Source: Melioribacteraceae bacterium (GTDB taxonomy: Bacteria; Bacteroidota; Ignavibacteria; Ignavibacteriales; Melioribacteraceae). From it: 32,719 nucleotides of DNA. Location of the stretch: NCBI GenBank assembly GCA_021647785.1, contig JAKIUC010000054.1, forward strand, positions 1 through 32,719. The letters run 5' to 3'. Below, one piece after another: positions 22,809 through 31,507 of the stretch (its first letter is position 1; every line of letters begins with the position of its first letter). Below the pieces are notes generated by a model. That model had not been told where the DNA came from. It ran no database searches and worked only from the letters and a program-made list of their open reading frames with translations. A program made the position numbers and the translations under genes.

Positions 22809-24017
22809 TTATTTTTCAAGATGTTCTCTTACAATTTTTTCTGTATCAAGAGCAATAACTAATTCTTCATTTGTTGAAATTCTTAAAATCCTTGCTTTAG
22901 AATTTTTTGCAGCTATATCCATATCTTCTCTAACAATTTTATTTTTCTCTAAATCTAATTCCAAACCAAGGTATTCCATATTTGAGCAAACGGCTTTTCT
23001 AACTTCAATAGAATTCTCACCAATTCCGCCAGTAAAAACTAATACATCTAAACCACCCATTGCAGCAATATAAGCACCCACATATTTTTTAATTCTATAA
23101 GTAAAAAGGTCAAATGCCATTTTAGCCCTTCTATCACCCTCAGCAACAGCTTCCTCTAACTCACGCATATCGGAACTTTCGCCGCTAACACCAATCAATC
23201 CGCTGTGCTTATTCAAAAGAGCATTCATTTCCCGCACATCTAAACCTTCCTTTCCCATAACATACGTAATTATTGATGGGTCGAGATCACCACTGCGAGT
23301 TCCCATCAACAATCCTTCTAACGGAGTGAACCCCATTGAAGTATCAACTGAAACTCCTTTATCAATTGCAGCAAGTGAGCCTCCATTACCGAGATGAGCA
23401 GTAATAATTTTCAATTCCTCATAAGGCTTTCCTAATAATTCTGCAGCTTTCTTTGATACAAACCGATGTGAGGTTCCGTGAAATCCGTAACGTCTAATTT
23501 TATAACGCCGATATAGCTCGTACGGTATTCCATAAAGATATGCATACGATGGCATTTTAGCATGAAACGCAGTATCAAAAACTCCAATTTGCGGAGTGTT
23601 TGGCAGATGCGACTGTGCAGCTTTTATACCTTTAATATTTGCTGGATTATGCAGCGGAGCCAACTCGATATTCTCCTTTAAAACTTCCATCACTTTATTT
23701 GTGATTAATACAGAGTCTGAAAAATCTTCACCACCATGAACAACTCTATGCCCAACCGCATCAATCTCCGTTTTATCTTTTATAACTCCATGATTTGGTG
23801 AAAGTAGAACAGCCAAAACATATTCTATAGCAATAGTATGGTCTAAAATTTCACCAACAATTTTTATTTTTTCTTTCCCTTTTGGTATATGAGTTAAAAC
23901 AGCACTACTCATTCCAATTCTTTCAATCTGTCCTTTTGCAAGCACTTCTCTATTGCCAGTATCAATAAATTGATATTTTATAGAAGAGCTTCCCGAATTT
24001 AAAACTAATATTTTCAT
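22809..24017 (-). CDS. ackA: Acetate kinase
   Basis: 402 residues, normal length. The N-terminus MKILVLNSGSSSIKYQ, VGHRVVHGGE (Arg for acetate binding), FDTAFHAKMP, RRYGFHGTSHRFV, ITAHLGNGGSLAAI, DTSMGFTPLEGLLMGTRSGD and FTGGIGENS are the conserved acetate kinase blocks. It converts acetyl phosphate and ADP to acetate and ATP, or the reverse. Its ATG lies directly after the stop of the upstream dehydrogenase gene, whose last codons contain GAGG as ribosome binding site, so the two are translationally linked. No phosphotransacetylase gene is in the window. A butyrate kinase role is less likely from these motifs. No clear terminator follows; 22678-22808 is AT-rich. Confidence 0.95.
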   Translation of the reverse strand: MKILVLNSGSSSIKYQFIDTGNREVLAKGQIERIGMSSAVLTHIPKGKEKIKIVGEILDHTIAIEYVLAVLLSPNHGVIKDKTEIDAVGHRVVHGGEDFSDSVLITNKVMEVLKENIELAPLHNPANIKGIKAAQSHLPNTPQIGVFDTAFHAKMPSYAYLYGIPYELYRRYKIRRYGFHGTSHRFVSKKAAELLGKPYEELKIITAHLGNGGSLAAIDKGVSVDTSMGFTPLEGLLMGTRSGDLDPSIITYVMGKEGLDVREMNALLNKHSGLIGVSGESSDMRELEEAVAEGDRRAKMAFDLFTYRIKKYVGAYIAAMGGLDVLVFTGGIGENSIEVRKAVCSNMEYLGLELDLEKNKIVREDMDIAAKNSKARILRISTNEELVIALDTEKIVREHLEK

Positions 24018-24965
24018 CTAATCCTCAACTGTAATTTTATTTCCATCTTCATCATATTTGAAAAAACCCTCACCACATTTTTTACCAAGTTTCTTATCAC
24101 GAACTTTTTGCCGAAGGATGGGACACGGACGGTAACGTGGTTCTCCAAGTGCATTCCACAACTCTTGCATCCAGTGAAGCAACTCATCAAGACCAATGTT
24201 ATCAGCTAATTCCAAAGGTCCAGTTTGTAAATTGTATCCAAGTTTCATAGCTACTTCAATATCTTCTGCGGATGCAATGCCTTCCAACAAAACATACATA
24301 GCTTCATTTAAATAAGGTACAATTACTCTTGTTGTAACAAACCCCGGATACTCATAAACTTCAATGGGTTTCTTCCCTATTTTCTTTGCAAAAGCTTTTG
24401 TGCGTGCAACTGTATCATCAGAAGTCTCTAATGCTTTTACAACTTCAACTAAGCTTACTTTTGGAACTGGATTTAAAAAGTGCATTCCAATTATTTTTTC
24501 CGGACGTTTTGTTGACTCTGCAATTTTTGTTAAACTTAAAGTAGAAGTATTTGAAACAAGAATTGTATCTGGAGTTGCAACTCTATCAAGAACAGAGAAT
24601 ATCTGTTTTTTCTGTTCAAAGCTCTCCTCAACAGCTTCAATTATAAAATCAGCTTCCCTTACTTCAGTTATATCTAAAGACCATTGTATTCTACTCATTA
24701 TTGATTTCAGTTCGCTCTTTGTCATTGCCCATCGAGAAATCTCATATTCCATATTTCTAATTAAATGCTCTTTTGCCAAATCAACATTTTCTATAGTTTT
24801 CTCAATCATCAAAACATCAATTCCTGATGAAGAAATTGTTTGTGCTATTCCCTGCCCCATAACGCCAGCACCAATTATTGCTACTAACTCAATCTTATCT
24901 ACTTCTTCAGGTTGGGCAAGTTCTCCCAATAAATCATCAAGAGTAACTTCAGTATTTTCAGCCAT
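24018..24965 (-). CDS. 3-hydroxyacyl-CoA dehydrogenase (3-hydroxybutyryl-CoA type)
   Basis: 315 residues. After a 25-residue leader the NAD site IGAGVMGQGIA (31-41) begins a Rossmann domain; SNTSTLSLTKIAE (138-150) and HFLNPVP with His162 and Glu174 give the catalytic pair, and the C-terminal dimerisation domain has ASAEDIEVAMKLGYN and GPLELADNIGLD. It oxidises (S)-3-hydroxyacyl-CoA to 3-ketoacyl-CoA with NAD, in beta-oxidation or short-chain synthesis. The YPGFVTTR segment has Thr where many members have the conserved Asn (FVVNR), a variant I have seen in a subgroup. It precedes ackA with no gap. AAGGA lies before the ATG. Confidence 0.9.
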   Translation of the reverse strand: MAENTEVTLDDLLGELAQPEEVDKIELVAIIGAGVMGQGIAQTISSSGIDVLMIEKTIENVDLAKEHLIRNMEYEISRWAMTKSELKSIMSRIQWSLDITEVREADFIIEAVEESFEQKKQIFSVLDRVATPDTILVSNTSTLSLTKIAESTKRPEKIIGMHFLNPVPKVSLVEVVKALETSDDTVARTKAFAKKIGKKPIEVYEYPGFVTTRVIVPYLNEAMYVLLEGIASAEDIEVAMKLGYNLQTGPLELADNIGLDELLHWMQELWNALGEPRYRPCPILRQKVRDKKLGKKCGEGFFKYDEDGNKITVED

Positions 24966-25054
24966 TTTGTTCCTTTTTAAAATTTTATTTTCTCATTTGA
25001 AACGTAATCAACTTGCAAATTCTATACCATCAAAATCTTTTATTTCCTTCGGTT

Positions 25055-25870
25055 TTAATAATCTTTTTTTCTAAAAATAAAAATACTTAAACCAATTATT
25101 AGAATTATATAAGCGGTTGAAGTAAATAGTGGCAGAGCACTGCTGATATAATTTCCTACAGCTAAATCTGTGTTTATTGATGACAAATCGGAGGTTTGCG
25201 GAACTAAATAATAGAGGAGCGAAAATATTCCGCTAACTATTTTATTATCAACGAAAGCAAATATAGTATCTCGCGAAGATAGAATTGGAGAGAAAATAAA
25301 AAATGTAAGATATGAAATTACCATTGGCAGCATCGAACTTCGGGTAATAATTCCGAGTAAAATAATCACCGAATATAGTGATGCAAATGCTAAAGTTATT
25401 GTAAATGCGGAGAGCAAAAATGAAGCATCCCAAACATTAAATTTTAAACCAATAAGAAGCCACAAGAAAAATATAGCATAAAAAATATTTATGAATACCA
25501 TTGCTATGCCACCAAAAAACTTGCCAAGAATTACTTGGTCGCGAGAGACTGGTTTTGAAAGGATTAAATCGATATTACCCTTTTCAAGTAATGATGGAAT
25601 AAATCCTGAAACTGAGAAAATTGAAATAAATAAACCACCTGCATAAAGTGGATAAATAATAAATAATTTTATTCCGTTTGCAATTGAATTATCAAAACTC
25701 GTAGTTGTACTACTTACAAATCCGTCAGTAAAAGACTCTGGTGAGATGAATGCAAAAAGGAGTGCAAAAACAACAATCACAAAAGTTGAAACTGAAAAGA
25801 AAAAGAGAAATATTTTTTTTGATAGAGCTTCCCTAAACGTAAGCAAAGATAGCGTATAAATGTTTTTCAT
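25055..25870 (-). CDS. ABC-2 type transporter permease
   Basis: 271 residues with about six membrane segments, the first at residues 20-42 (IFLFFFSVSTFVIVVFALLF) and the last near 248-265 (AYIILIIGLSIFIF). The loop ISKPVSRDQVILGKFFGG (seen as LILSKPVSRDQ) is typical of ABC-2 family exporter permeases such as NatB or the NosY-like group. The ATG overlaps the end of the ATPase gene by four bases (ATGA), so translation is coupled. A G8 run sits just before the overlap. The substrate is unknown. 24966-25054 holds no gene. Confidence 0.85.
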   Translation of the reverse strand: MKNIYTLSLLTFREALSKKIFLFFFSVSTFVIVVFALLFAFISPESFTDGFVSSTTTSFDNSIANGIKLFIIYPLYAGGLFISIFSVSGFIPSLLEKGNIDLILSKPVSRDQVILGKFFGGIAMVFINIFYAIFFLWLLIGLKFNVWDASFLLSAFTITLAFASLYSVIILLGIITRSSMLPMVISYLTFFIFSPILSSRDTIFAFVDNKIVSGIFSLLYYLVPQTSDLSSINTDLAVGNYISSALPLFTSTAYIILIIGLSIFIFRKKDY

Positions 25871-26847
25871 TTTGTCCCCCCCCGTTCATCAGTAATTAGT
25901 GAAACAAAAAGTTCTTCCAAAGAGTTCTTTTGAATTGATATGGTTTTAATATTTATTCCATTTTTCCTAAGGTTATCAATAACAAAATTCAACTCTAAAT
26001 TGTCCTTCACGTTTACACTCAACTTAGTACTACTCTCTAATTTAACATTAATATTTTTAAACGAAGTATTAGCAGAGGGAGTATTCATATACTTAGCATT
26101 TACAAAGTCGGAATCAATAGGGTTTGCAGTTTCAATTATGTAGGCTTCTTTTGTTGTAGTTAAGTCTTCCACCCTTCCAACTTTTAGAAGTTTTCCAGAA
26201 TTCATTATTGCCACTCTATCACTAACCAATTCAACTTCCGATAATAAATGACTATTAAGAAATATTGTAGTTCCATTATTTTTTAAGTCAATTAAAATAT
26301 CACGAATCTCTTTTCGCCCAATAGGGTCAACACCATCAGTAGGTTCATCCAAAAATATTAACTCCGGATTGTTCATCATAGCTTGTGCCAAACCAAGACG
26401 CTGCATCATTCCTTTCGAGTATTTACTCACTTTCATCTTCTTCCATTCGCTCATTCGCACTAAGAGCAAGAGTTCATCAATTCGTTTATCAATATTCTTA
26501 GTGCTGTTCCCACCAAGTTGTGAAAAATATTTTAATGTTTCTTCAGCAGTTAAATAATTTGGGAATCTATGATTTTCCGGAAGGAATCCAATTCTATTTT
26601 TTATTTTGTAATTACTTATATCCGAGCCAAGTATTGTAGCAGAGCCAGTTGTTGGAAATACAATACCAAGTAGAGTTTTAATTAAAGTTGTTTTACCAGC
26701 ACCGTTTGGTCCTAACAATCCAAATATTTCACCCTTAGAGATAGAAAGCGAAAAATTGTTTAGTGCTTTAACTTCAATTTTACTTCTACCACCTTTATAT
26801 ATTTTTGTTAGTTCGTTTACTTCTATTGCATTCATATTTAAACTCAT
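25867..26847 (-). CDS. ABC transporter ATP-binding protein
   Basis: 326 residues. Walker A GPNGAGKT (46-53), Q-loop region GFLPENHRF, signature YSKGMMQ (143-149), Walker B LIFLDE (163-168) and H-loop NSH (His200) are intact. The C-terminal ~100 residues form an extra domain as in exporters of the CcmA/NatA class. It powers the permease encoded next, presumably for export. ATG codons at 26847 and 26835 are both possible starts. The C-terminus ERGGTK is coded by a run of eight G just before the ATGA overlap with the permease. The gene is divergent from the MazEF-type module, with 110 bases between. Confidence 0.92.
   Translation of the reverse strand: MSLNMNAIEVNELTKIYKGGRSKIEVKALNNFSLSISKGEIFGLLGPNGAGKTTLIKTLLGIVFPTTGSATILGSDISNYKIKNRIGFLPENHRFPNYLTAEETLKYFSQLGGNSTKNIDKRIDELLLLVRMSEWKKMKVSKYSKGMMQRLGLAQAMMNNPELIFLDEPTDGVDPIGRKEIRDILIDLKNNGTTIFLNSHLLSEVELVSDRVAIMNSGKLLKVGRVEDLTTTKEAYIIETANPIDSDFVNAKYMNTPSANTSFKNINVKLESSTKLSVNVKDNLELNFVIDNLRKNGINIKTISIQKNSLEELFVSLITDERGGTK
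25876..25883 (-). other. G8 homopolymer at the ATPase/permease junction
   Basis: Eight consecutive C on the plus strand (G on the coding strand) in AT-rich DNA, within the last codons of the ATPase (CGG GGG GGG). Gain of one G would change the frame so that it runs into the permease ATG in frame, with no stop between. This is a simple sequence that replication slippage could change. Confidence 0.6.
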
Positions 26848-26889
26848 TTTGAAAATTAAAAATAATAAAAATTACTCTTAATATACACA

Positions 26890-26931
26890 ACACAAAAAGT
26901 ATTGACATTAGTAATACTTTTTGTGTATTAT
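26890..26931 (+). promoter_or_regulatory. Promoter and operator of the MazEF-type module
   Basis: A perfect 14-bp inverted repeat, ACACAAAAAGTATT (26890-26903) and AATACTTTTTGTGT (26913-26926), with a 9-base spacer. TTGACA (26902-26907) and TATTAT (26926-26931, 18-base spacing) overlap it, so a bound ribbon-helix-helix antitoxin would cover the promoter. This fits autoregulation. The antitoxin ATG is 27 bases downstream. Confidence 0.72.
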
Positions 26932-26957
26932 TGATTCATTATAAATTGAGATAAATT

Positions 26958-27200
26958 ATGGCAGTAGCAAAAATTGCAATATCAATTGATGAAGTTATAT
27001 TAAAACAAGTTGATAGATTAGTACAAAAAAAAATATATCCGAGTAGAAGCAGAGCTATTCAAGAAGCTGTTAAAGATAAGATTGAAAGAATTTCAAAAGT
27101 TCGTCTTGCAAACGAATGTGCTAAATTGAATTCTGGAGAAGAAACGAGTTTGGCAGAAGAAGGGATGGATATGGAGATTAAAGAATGGCAAGAATATTAA
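26958..27200 (+). CDS. Ribbon-helix-helix antitoxin (MazE/CopG type)
   Basis: 80 residues. The N-terminal [20 protein letters not shown] and [16 protein letters not shown] form the ribbon-helix-helix DNA-binding fold (about residues 4-45). The acidic C-terminus ([20 protein letters not shown]) is the part that in such antitoxins binds and blocks the toxin. It overlaps the toxin gene by 16 bases, and a strong inverted repeat over the promoter is its probable operator. Length and order antitoxin-toxin are typical for type II modules with MazF/PemK toxins. Confidence 0.87.
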   Translation: MAVAKIAISIDEVILKQVDRLVQKKIYPSRSRAIQEAVKDKIERISKVRLANECAKLNSGEETSLAEEGMDMEIKEWQEY

Positions 27201-27523
27201 GGGGAGATATTTATTGGGCAAATTTGAATCCTACAATTGGCAATGAGCAAACTGGCTTTAGACCAATTTTAATTATCAGTGAAAATATATTTAATGAACG
27301 GTCAGGTACAATAATTGGATTAGCAATTACGAGTCAGGCACAAAAAGCAGGATTTCCACTTACATTTAAACTAACCACACAAGACTTGCCTAAAGAATCA
27401 TGGGTGAAGATTAGCCAAATACGAACTTTATCCATTAAAAGAATTGGTAATTTTATTAGTCATGCAAGCCCTGAAGATTTAAATACTATAATTGCTGGTT
27501 TAAATGAAATTATTGGTAATTAA
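27185..27523 (+). CDS. MazF/PemK-type mRNA endoribonuclease toxin
   Basis: 112 residues, full family length. [20 protein letters not shown] and RPILIIS (6-32) form the first conserved region, with Arg27 in the position of the catalytic Arg. GLAITSQAQ (47-55) carries the conserved Thr/Ser, and [16 protein letters not shown] (73-88) is the third block. MazF toxins cut mRNA at short sequences when the antitoxin is degraded. The reading frame is intact. recQ begins nine bases after the stop with no visible terminator, so a shared transcript is likely. The cleavage sequence cannot be predicted from here. Confidence 0.9.
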   Translation: MARILRGDIYWANLNPTIGNEQTGFRPILIISENIFNERSGTIIGLAITSQAQKAGFPLTFKLTTQDLPKESWVKISQIRTLSIKRIGNFISHASPEDLNTIIAGLNEIIGN

Positions 27524-27532
27524 ATCGTACAA

Positions 27533-30118
27533 ATGCAAAAGATACTACAAAACATATTTGGTTTCAAAGAGTTTCGTCCTGGGCAGGAAGAAATTATTCA
27601 ATCAATAATAAATGGAAATAATGTTCTTGCCGTTCTGCCTACTGGCGGAGGTAAATCACTCTGCTATCAAATTCCAGCATTGCTTGGCGAAACTTTTTCG
27701 ATTGTTATTTCACCCTTGATAGCACTGATGAAAGACCAAGTTGATAGCTTAAATAAAAACGAGATTTTATCTGCATACATAAATAGCACAATGGATTTTC
27801 GAGAAGTTGAGCAAGTATTTCGCGACTTAGAAAATAGAAAATTGAAACTCTTATATATTTCTCCTGAACGGCTCGAAAACATTCAGTTTGCAGAGCGGAT
27901 AAAATTATTAGACCCAAAATATATTTTTGTGGATGAAGCACATTGCATAAGTGAATGGGGACATAGCTTTAGACCAAGTTACAGAAGAATTATTGAATTT
28001 GCTGATAGTATTGGTAATAGCAATATTTCAGCATTCACTGCAACAGCAATACCTGAAGTACGGCGTGATATTGTGGAACATTTTAATTTTAATAATCCTC
28101 GAATATTTATCAAAGGTTTTGAACGAGATAATTTGCGTTTAAATGTATTGCGTACAAGTAGGAAAAAGGAGAAGGTTCTGGAATTGGTTTCAAACAATAG
28201 ATTGCCGGCTGTTATTTATACCTCCACACGTAAAGCTGCTGAAGAGTTATCCGAGTTCCTAAATTTTAATAAACTTAAATCGGCTTATTACCACGCTGGC
28301 ATTAAGCCTGAGCAACGTAGGATGATTCAAGATGATTTTATGAATGATAGAGTAAAGATAATCTGTGCCACAAACGCATTTGGAATGGGTGTTGATAAAT
28401 CGGATATTCGCTTGTTAATACACTACAACATTCCAGCATCACTCGAAAATTATTATCAAGAAATTGGGCGTGCCGGTAGGGATGGTAAAACTGCAAAAGT
28501 ATTTTTATTCTATGAGGATAGGGATTATCACATCCAAGATTATTTCATTAATAATAGTTATCCAACAATTGATGAGATTAAAACAGTTTACAATTCAATA
28601 TGTAACAGTGCAAAAATTGCTGTTGGAAGTAGTTATGATAGAAGAATTTTATTAGATAATAACGTTATCAATATACTCTCGACTAATAAGATTAACCAAA
28701 CAAAGATGAACGCTGCCCTATCTGTACTTGACGAAAACAATCTATTAGATTTTTCTGCCAATAATATTAGCTATTCGTTTATCAAGATTTTATTTGATAA
28801 AGATGACTTACGAACATTCATCGATAAATTTGCACAAGGTTTAAATAAAGACTTACTCATTCAATTGCTGCGAGATTTTAGTAACTCCATTTTTGTGCAA
28901 AAGAAAAGAATAGATATTAGCATTCTATCACAAAAGCTCTCTGTAAATCAAAAAGATATTGTTGAATCTTTAAAGAGGCTTTCCATTCCAGGAGTTATAG
29001 AGTATAGCGTTCCATTAGATAAACCATCGGTAAGACTTGTGGGAGAGCGGATTGCACCAACCAATTTAGTAATTGATGTTGAGCATTTTTACGACTTAAA
29101 AGAGAATGCAAAACTCAAATTAGATTTGATGCGTAACTTTGCTTTCACTGATAATTGTCGTTTCAAATTAATCTTAAATTATTTTGGAGAGGAATTGCCA
29201 GAGTATTCTTGCGGCAAATGTGATAACTGCAAAGATGAAACTTATAAAACCAGACCTCAAATAGAGTACCTTGAAGAGATTGTAATTGATACAATTCACC
29301 AAGCAGGTGGGCGACTTAGGCAAAATGATTTAATCAAGATATTGCTCGGTATTGTTAAGCATTCTATTTTGCAAAACAATCCAAATTATGGAGTTTGTAA
29401 ACATTTCAAAAAAGATGATTTGTTAGATACTATTGATATACTTATCAATAAAGATTTAGCTAAAAAGTTTGACTCTCAATTAGCAATAACAGAACGAGGT
29501 AAAGATATATTTGCTATACCAGAGAATAATAATAAAGAGATAAATAGCAATATTGATAATTATAATTCTCAATTAGAAATATTTAATCTATTAAAAGAGG
29601 TACGAAAAAGAATCGCAAAGAAATTTTCACAATCTGAACAGATTATTTGTAACGATAATATTTTGAGGGAGGTGGCAAAAGAACTTCCAAGCTCACCAAG
29701 TAAATTGTTATCACTTAATGGTTTTACACAATGGATGTTTAATAAAATAGGTGAGGATATTCTCGAAGTGATATTAGAACACAAGTTAAAAAATAAAGAC
29801 CGATATGAAAAAACAAAAGTTAAGAATGAGTTGCCCGAAAGTATTCAAAACACATTTGTTTTACTTCAAAAAAAATACTCGTTAGAGAGTATTGCTACAC
29901 TTTCAAAGCTACCAGAGGCAATAATATCAATGCAAATAGAGACTATCTTAGAATATTTGCCTAAAACCGAAATTACTTCATTACTTAAGAAACATGAAAT
30001 TGAGTTAATTAGAAAAGAGATTCTTGAAGGGAAAACTGAAATAAAGGAGATAAAAGAGAATCTCCCTTCATTCATTAGTTATGGTAAAATTAGAATAGTT
30101 CTTGCAAAAAACAAATAG
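27533..30118 (+). CDS. recQ: ATP-dependent DNA helicase RecQ
   Basis: 861 residues, longer than E. coli RecQ (about 610). The helicase core has the Q-motif FGFKEFRPGQ, Walker A PTGGGKS (36-42), DEAH (134-137) in VDEAHCISEWGHSFRP, and ATNAFGMGVDKSDIR and QEIGRAGRDG in the second RecA domain. The zinc site is Cys542, Cys560, Cys563 and Cys566 (YSCGKCDNC). A winged-helix region follows, an HRDC domain at about 676-755 and a C-terminal helix-turn-helix region (about 766-810, YSLESIATLSKLPEAII) like the RQC-associated HTH_40 domain. It unwinds DNA 3' to 5' in recombination and fork repair. Nine bases separate it from the toxin gene. Being downstream of a repressible promoter, its expression could follow the toxin-antitoxin operon. 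Confidence 0.94.
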   Translation: MQKILQNIFGFKEFRPGQEEIIQSIINGNNVLAVLPTGGGKSLCYQIPALLGETFSIVISPLIALMKDQVDSLNKNEILSAYINSTMDFREVEQVFRDLENRKLKLLYISPERLENIQFAERIKLLDPKYIFVDEAHCISEWGHSFRPSYRRIIEFADSIGNSNISAFTATAIPEVRRDIVEHFNFNNPRIFIKGFERDNLRLNVLRTSRKKEKVLELVSNNRLPAVIYTSTRKAAEELSEFLNFNKLKSAYYHAGIKPEQRRMIQDDFMNDRVKIICATNAFGMGVDKSDIRLLIHYNIPASLENYYQEIGRAGRDGKTAKVFLFYEDRDYHIQDYFINNSYPTIDEIKTVYNSICNSAKIAVGSSYDRRILLDNNVINILSTNKINQTKMNAALSVLDENNLLDFSANNISYSFIKILFDKDDLRTFIDKFAQGLNKDLLIQLLRDFSNSIFVQKKRIDISILSQKLSVNQKDIVESLKRLSIPGVIEYSVPLDKPSVRLVGERIAPTNLVIDVEHFYDLKENAKLKLDLMRNFAFTDNCRFKLILNYFGEELPEYSCGKCDNCKDETYKTRPQIEYLEEIVIDTIHQAGGRLRQNDLIKILLGIVKHSILQNNPNYGVCKHFKKDDLLDTIDILINKDLAKKFDSQLAITERGKDIFAIPENNNKEINSNIDNYNSQLEIFNLLKEVRKRIAKKFSQSEQIICNDNILREVAKELPSSPSKLLSLNGFTQWMFNKIGEDILEVILEHKLKNKDRYEKTKVKNELPESIQNTFVLLQKKYSLESIATLSKLPEAIISMQIETILEYLPKTEITSLLKKHEIELIRKEILEGKTEIKEIKENLPSFISYGKIRIVLAKNK

Positions 30119-30123
30119 GGAAT

Positions 30124-30426
30124 CTATTTTCTTTTCTCTATTGTCCTAAGTGTATCCAAATATTCATCCGCTAAATTGAAAAAAGCATTCCACGTATCTT
30201 CATCGCTTTTATAGTCAGTGAGTGAAGATATATAAACTTCTTCAGTTATGTTATGGAATTTATATAAACTATCAACAGCAATTTTCATTGAATCTATATC
30301 AGTTTTGTAAATCTCCTCGGCAACAATAATATCAACATATAGCTGTGCTACCTCTTTTTGAGAAGGCTGTGTTGTGCCATCACAACTGGTTAAAATAATA
30401 AATAGACTAAATATTATATATTTCAT
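30124..30426 (-). CDS. Small lipoprotein, DUF4296-like
   Basis: 100 residues. A signal peptide with lipobox LTSC gives lipidated Cys15. The mature part (VAQLYVDIIVAEEIYKTDID, VDSLYKFHNITEEVYISSL, WNAFFNLADEYLDTL) is all-helical and resembles the DUF4296 family of small lipoproteins common in Bacteroidota. The function is unknown. It is convergent with recQ with only five bases between the stops, so transcripts probably overlap. The rhomboid gene lies upstream on the same strand. Confidence 0.75.
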   Translation of the reverse strand: MKYIIFSLFIILTSCDGTTQPSQKEVAQLYVDIIVAEEIYKTDIDSMKIAVDSLYKFHNITEEVYISSLTDYKSDEDTWNAFFNLADEYLDTLRTIEKRK

Positions 30427-30510
30427 TTTCTATAGTACCAGATTAAAAGATATCAGACCCATTAATCTTAGTCTTAATCAATTATTTTTAATCTCTTTTT
30501 ATTAAAACTT

Positions 30511-31440
30511 TTACTTCTTTTTACTCGCTTCAAAAAGAATTTTTTTCTCTTCCACAGTTAAGTTCTGATACCCCGACTCACTAATTTTATCAAGTATTCT
30601 ATCTATCTCAGAGGGAGTAGCATTTTGCCTTTTTTTCTTATCACTATTGATATCGTAAAACTCAGCATCTTGTATGTTTTTCTTGCCAAAGTGTATGCCA
30701 CCACTCGGTTTTCTGAAACCTTTGCTACTGTTAGCCGTAAAATTTGATGCACTCTTTTTAACCTTATTAAACAGACTATCAATATTATAGTTGTTTTTCT
30801 TATCAAGCATTATAAATATTAATCCGGTTATTGCGCCGCCAATATGTGCTAAGTGAGCAACTACACTTGTATTGCCAACTGCCATAAAATCCATCAAAAC
30901 GAAAAAAGCAATTATATACTTTGCCTTAACAGGAAAGAGGAAATAGACATAAATTTTTCTATCTGGAAAAAAGAGTGCGAATGCAATCATGATTCCATAT
31001 ACAGCACCAGATGCACCAATAGTATAAGCTAAGTGGCTTGAGAGCAATGGAGCAAGAAGTAGTTGGAAAGCTGCTGCCCCAACTCCTGAAAGGAGATAGA
31101 AGAATAGAAATTTTTTGGAACCCATTATATTTTCTATTTCATTTCCAAACATCCATAGCATAAACATGTTCCAGAATATGTGCATAAATCCACCATGCAT
31201 AAACTGATAAGAAAATATTTGCCAAATTTGAAAATTAAAATCTTGTCCAAATGGATTTAAGGCAAAGTATCTACTCAGAATATACCCACCAGGATAATCA
31301 CCGAACATGATATTTTCAAAAAGTGATTGAATTAAAAAAACTACAATATTTATAATTATAATCTGCTTAATAATTGGCGGCAATAAATTAAACCCGCCAA
31401 ATCCTGCTTGCCTATTATAATCTCGTGATTCGTAACCCAT
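30511..31440 (-). CDS. Rhomboid family intramembrane serine protease
   Basis: 309 residues with about six membrane segments. The catalytic Ser144 is in IGASGAVYG and the His199 in HLAHIGG; Asn91 in HGGFMHIFWNMF is the conserved oxyanion-side residue. These three give the active Ser-His dyad of rhomboids, which cut transmembrane proteins. After the last membrane segment (about residue 212) a basic cytoplasmic tail of about 95 residues has a helical end (SEIDRILDKISESGYQNLTV) seen in many Bacteroidota rhomboids. The N-terminus before the first membrane helix is short. It stands alone in its strand next to the lipoprotein. Confidence 0.92.
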   Translation of the reverse strand: MGYESRDYNRQAGFGGFNLLPPIIKQIIIINIVVFLIQSLFENIMFGDYPGGYILSRYFALNPFGQDFNFQIWQIFSYQFMHGGFMHIFWNMFMLWMFGNEIENIMGSKKFLFFYLLSGVGAAAFQLLLAPLLSSHLAYTIGASGAVYGIMIAFALFFPDRKIYVYFLFPVKAKYIIAFFVLMDFMAVGNTSVVAHLAHIGGAITGLIFIMLDKKNNYNIDSLFNKVKKSASNFTANSSKGFRKPSGGIHFGKKNIQDAEFYDINSDKKKRQNATPSEIDRILDKISESGYQNLTVEEKKILFEASKKK

Positions 31441-31507
31441 AAATAAAACCTTTCTTAAAAAATAATTTTAAAAGTACTCTTTTTTAGAATCCTTTGCAAA
31501 ATTTCAA

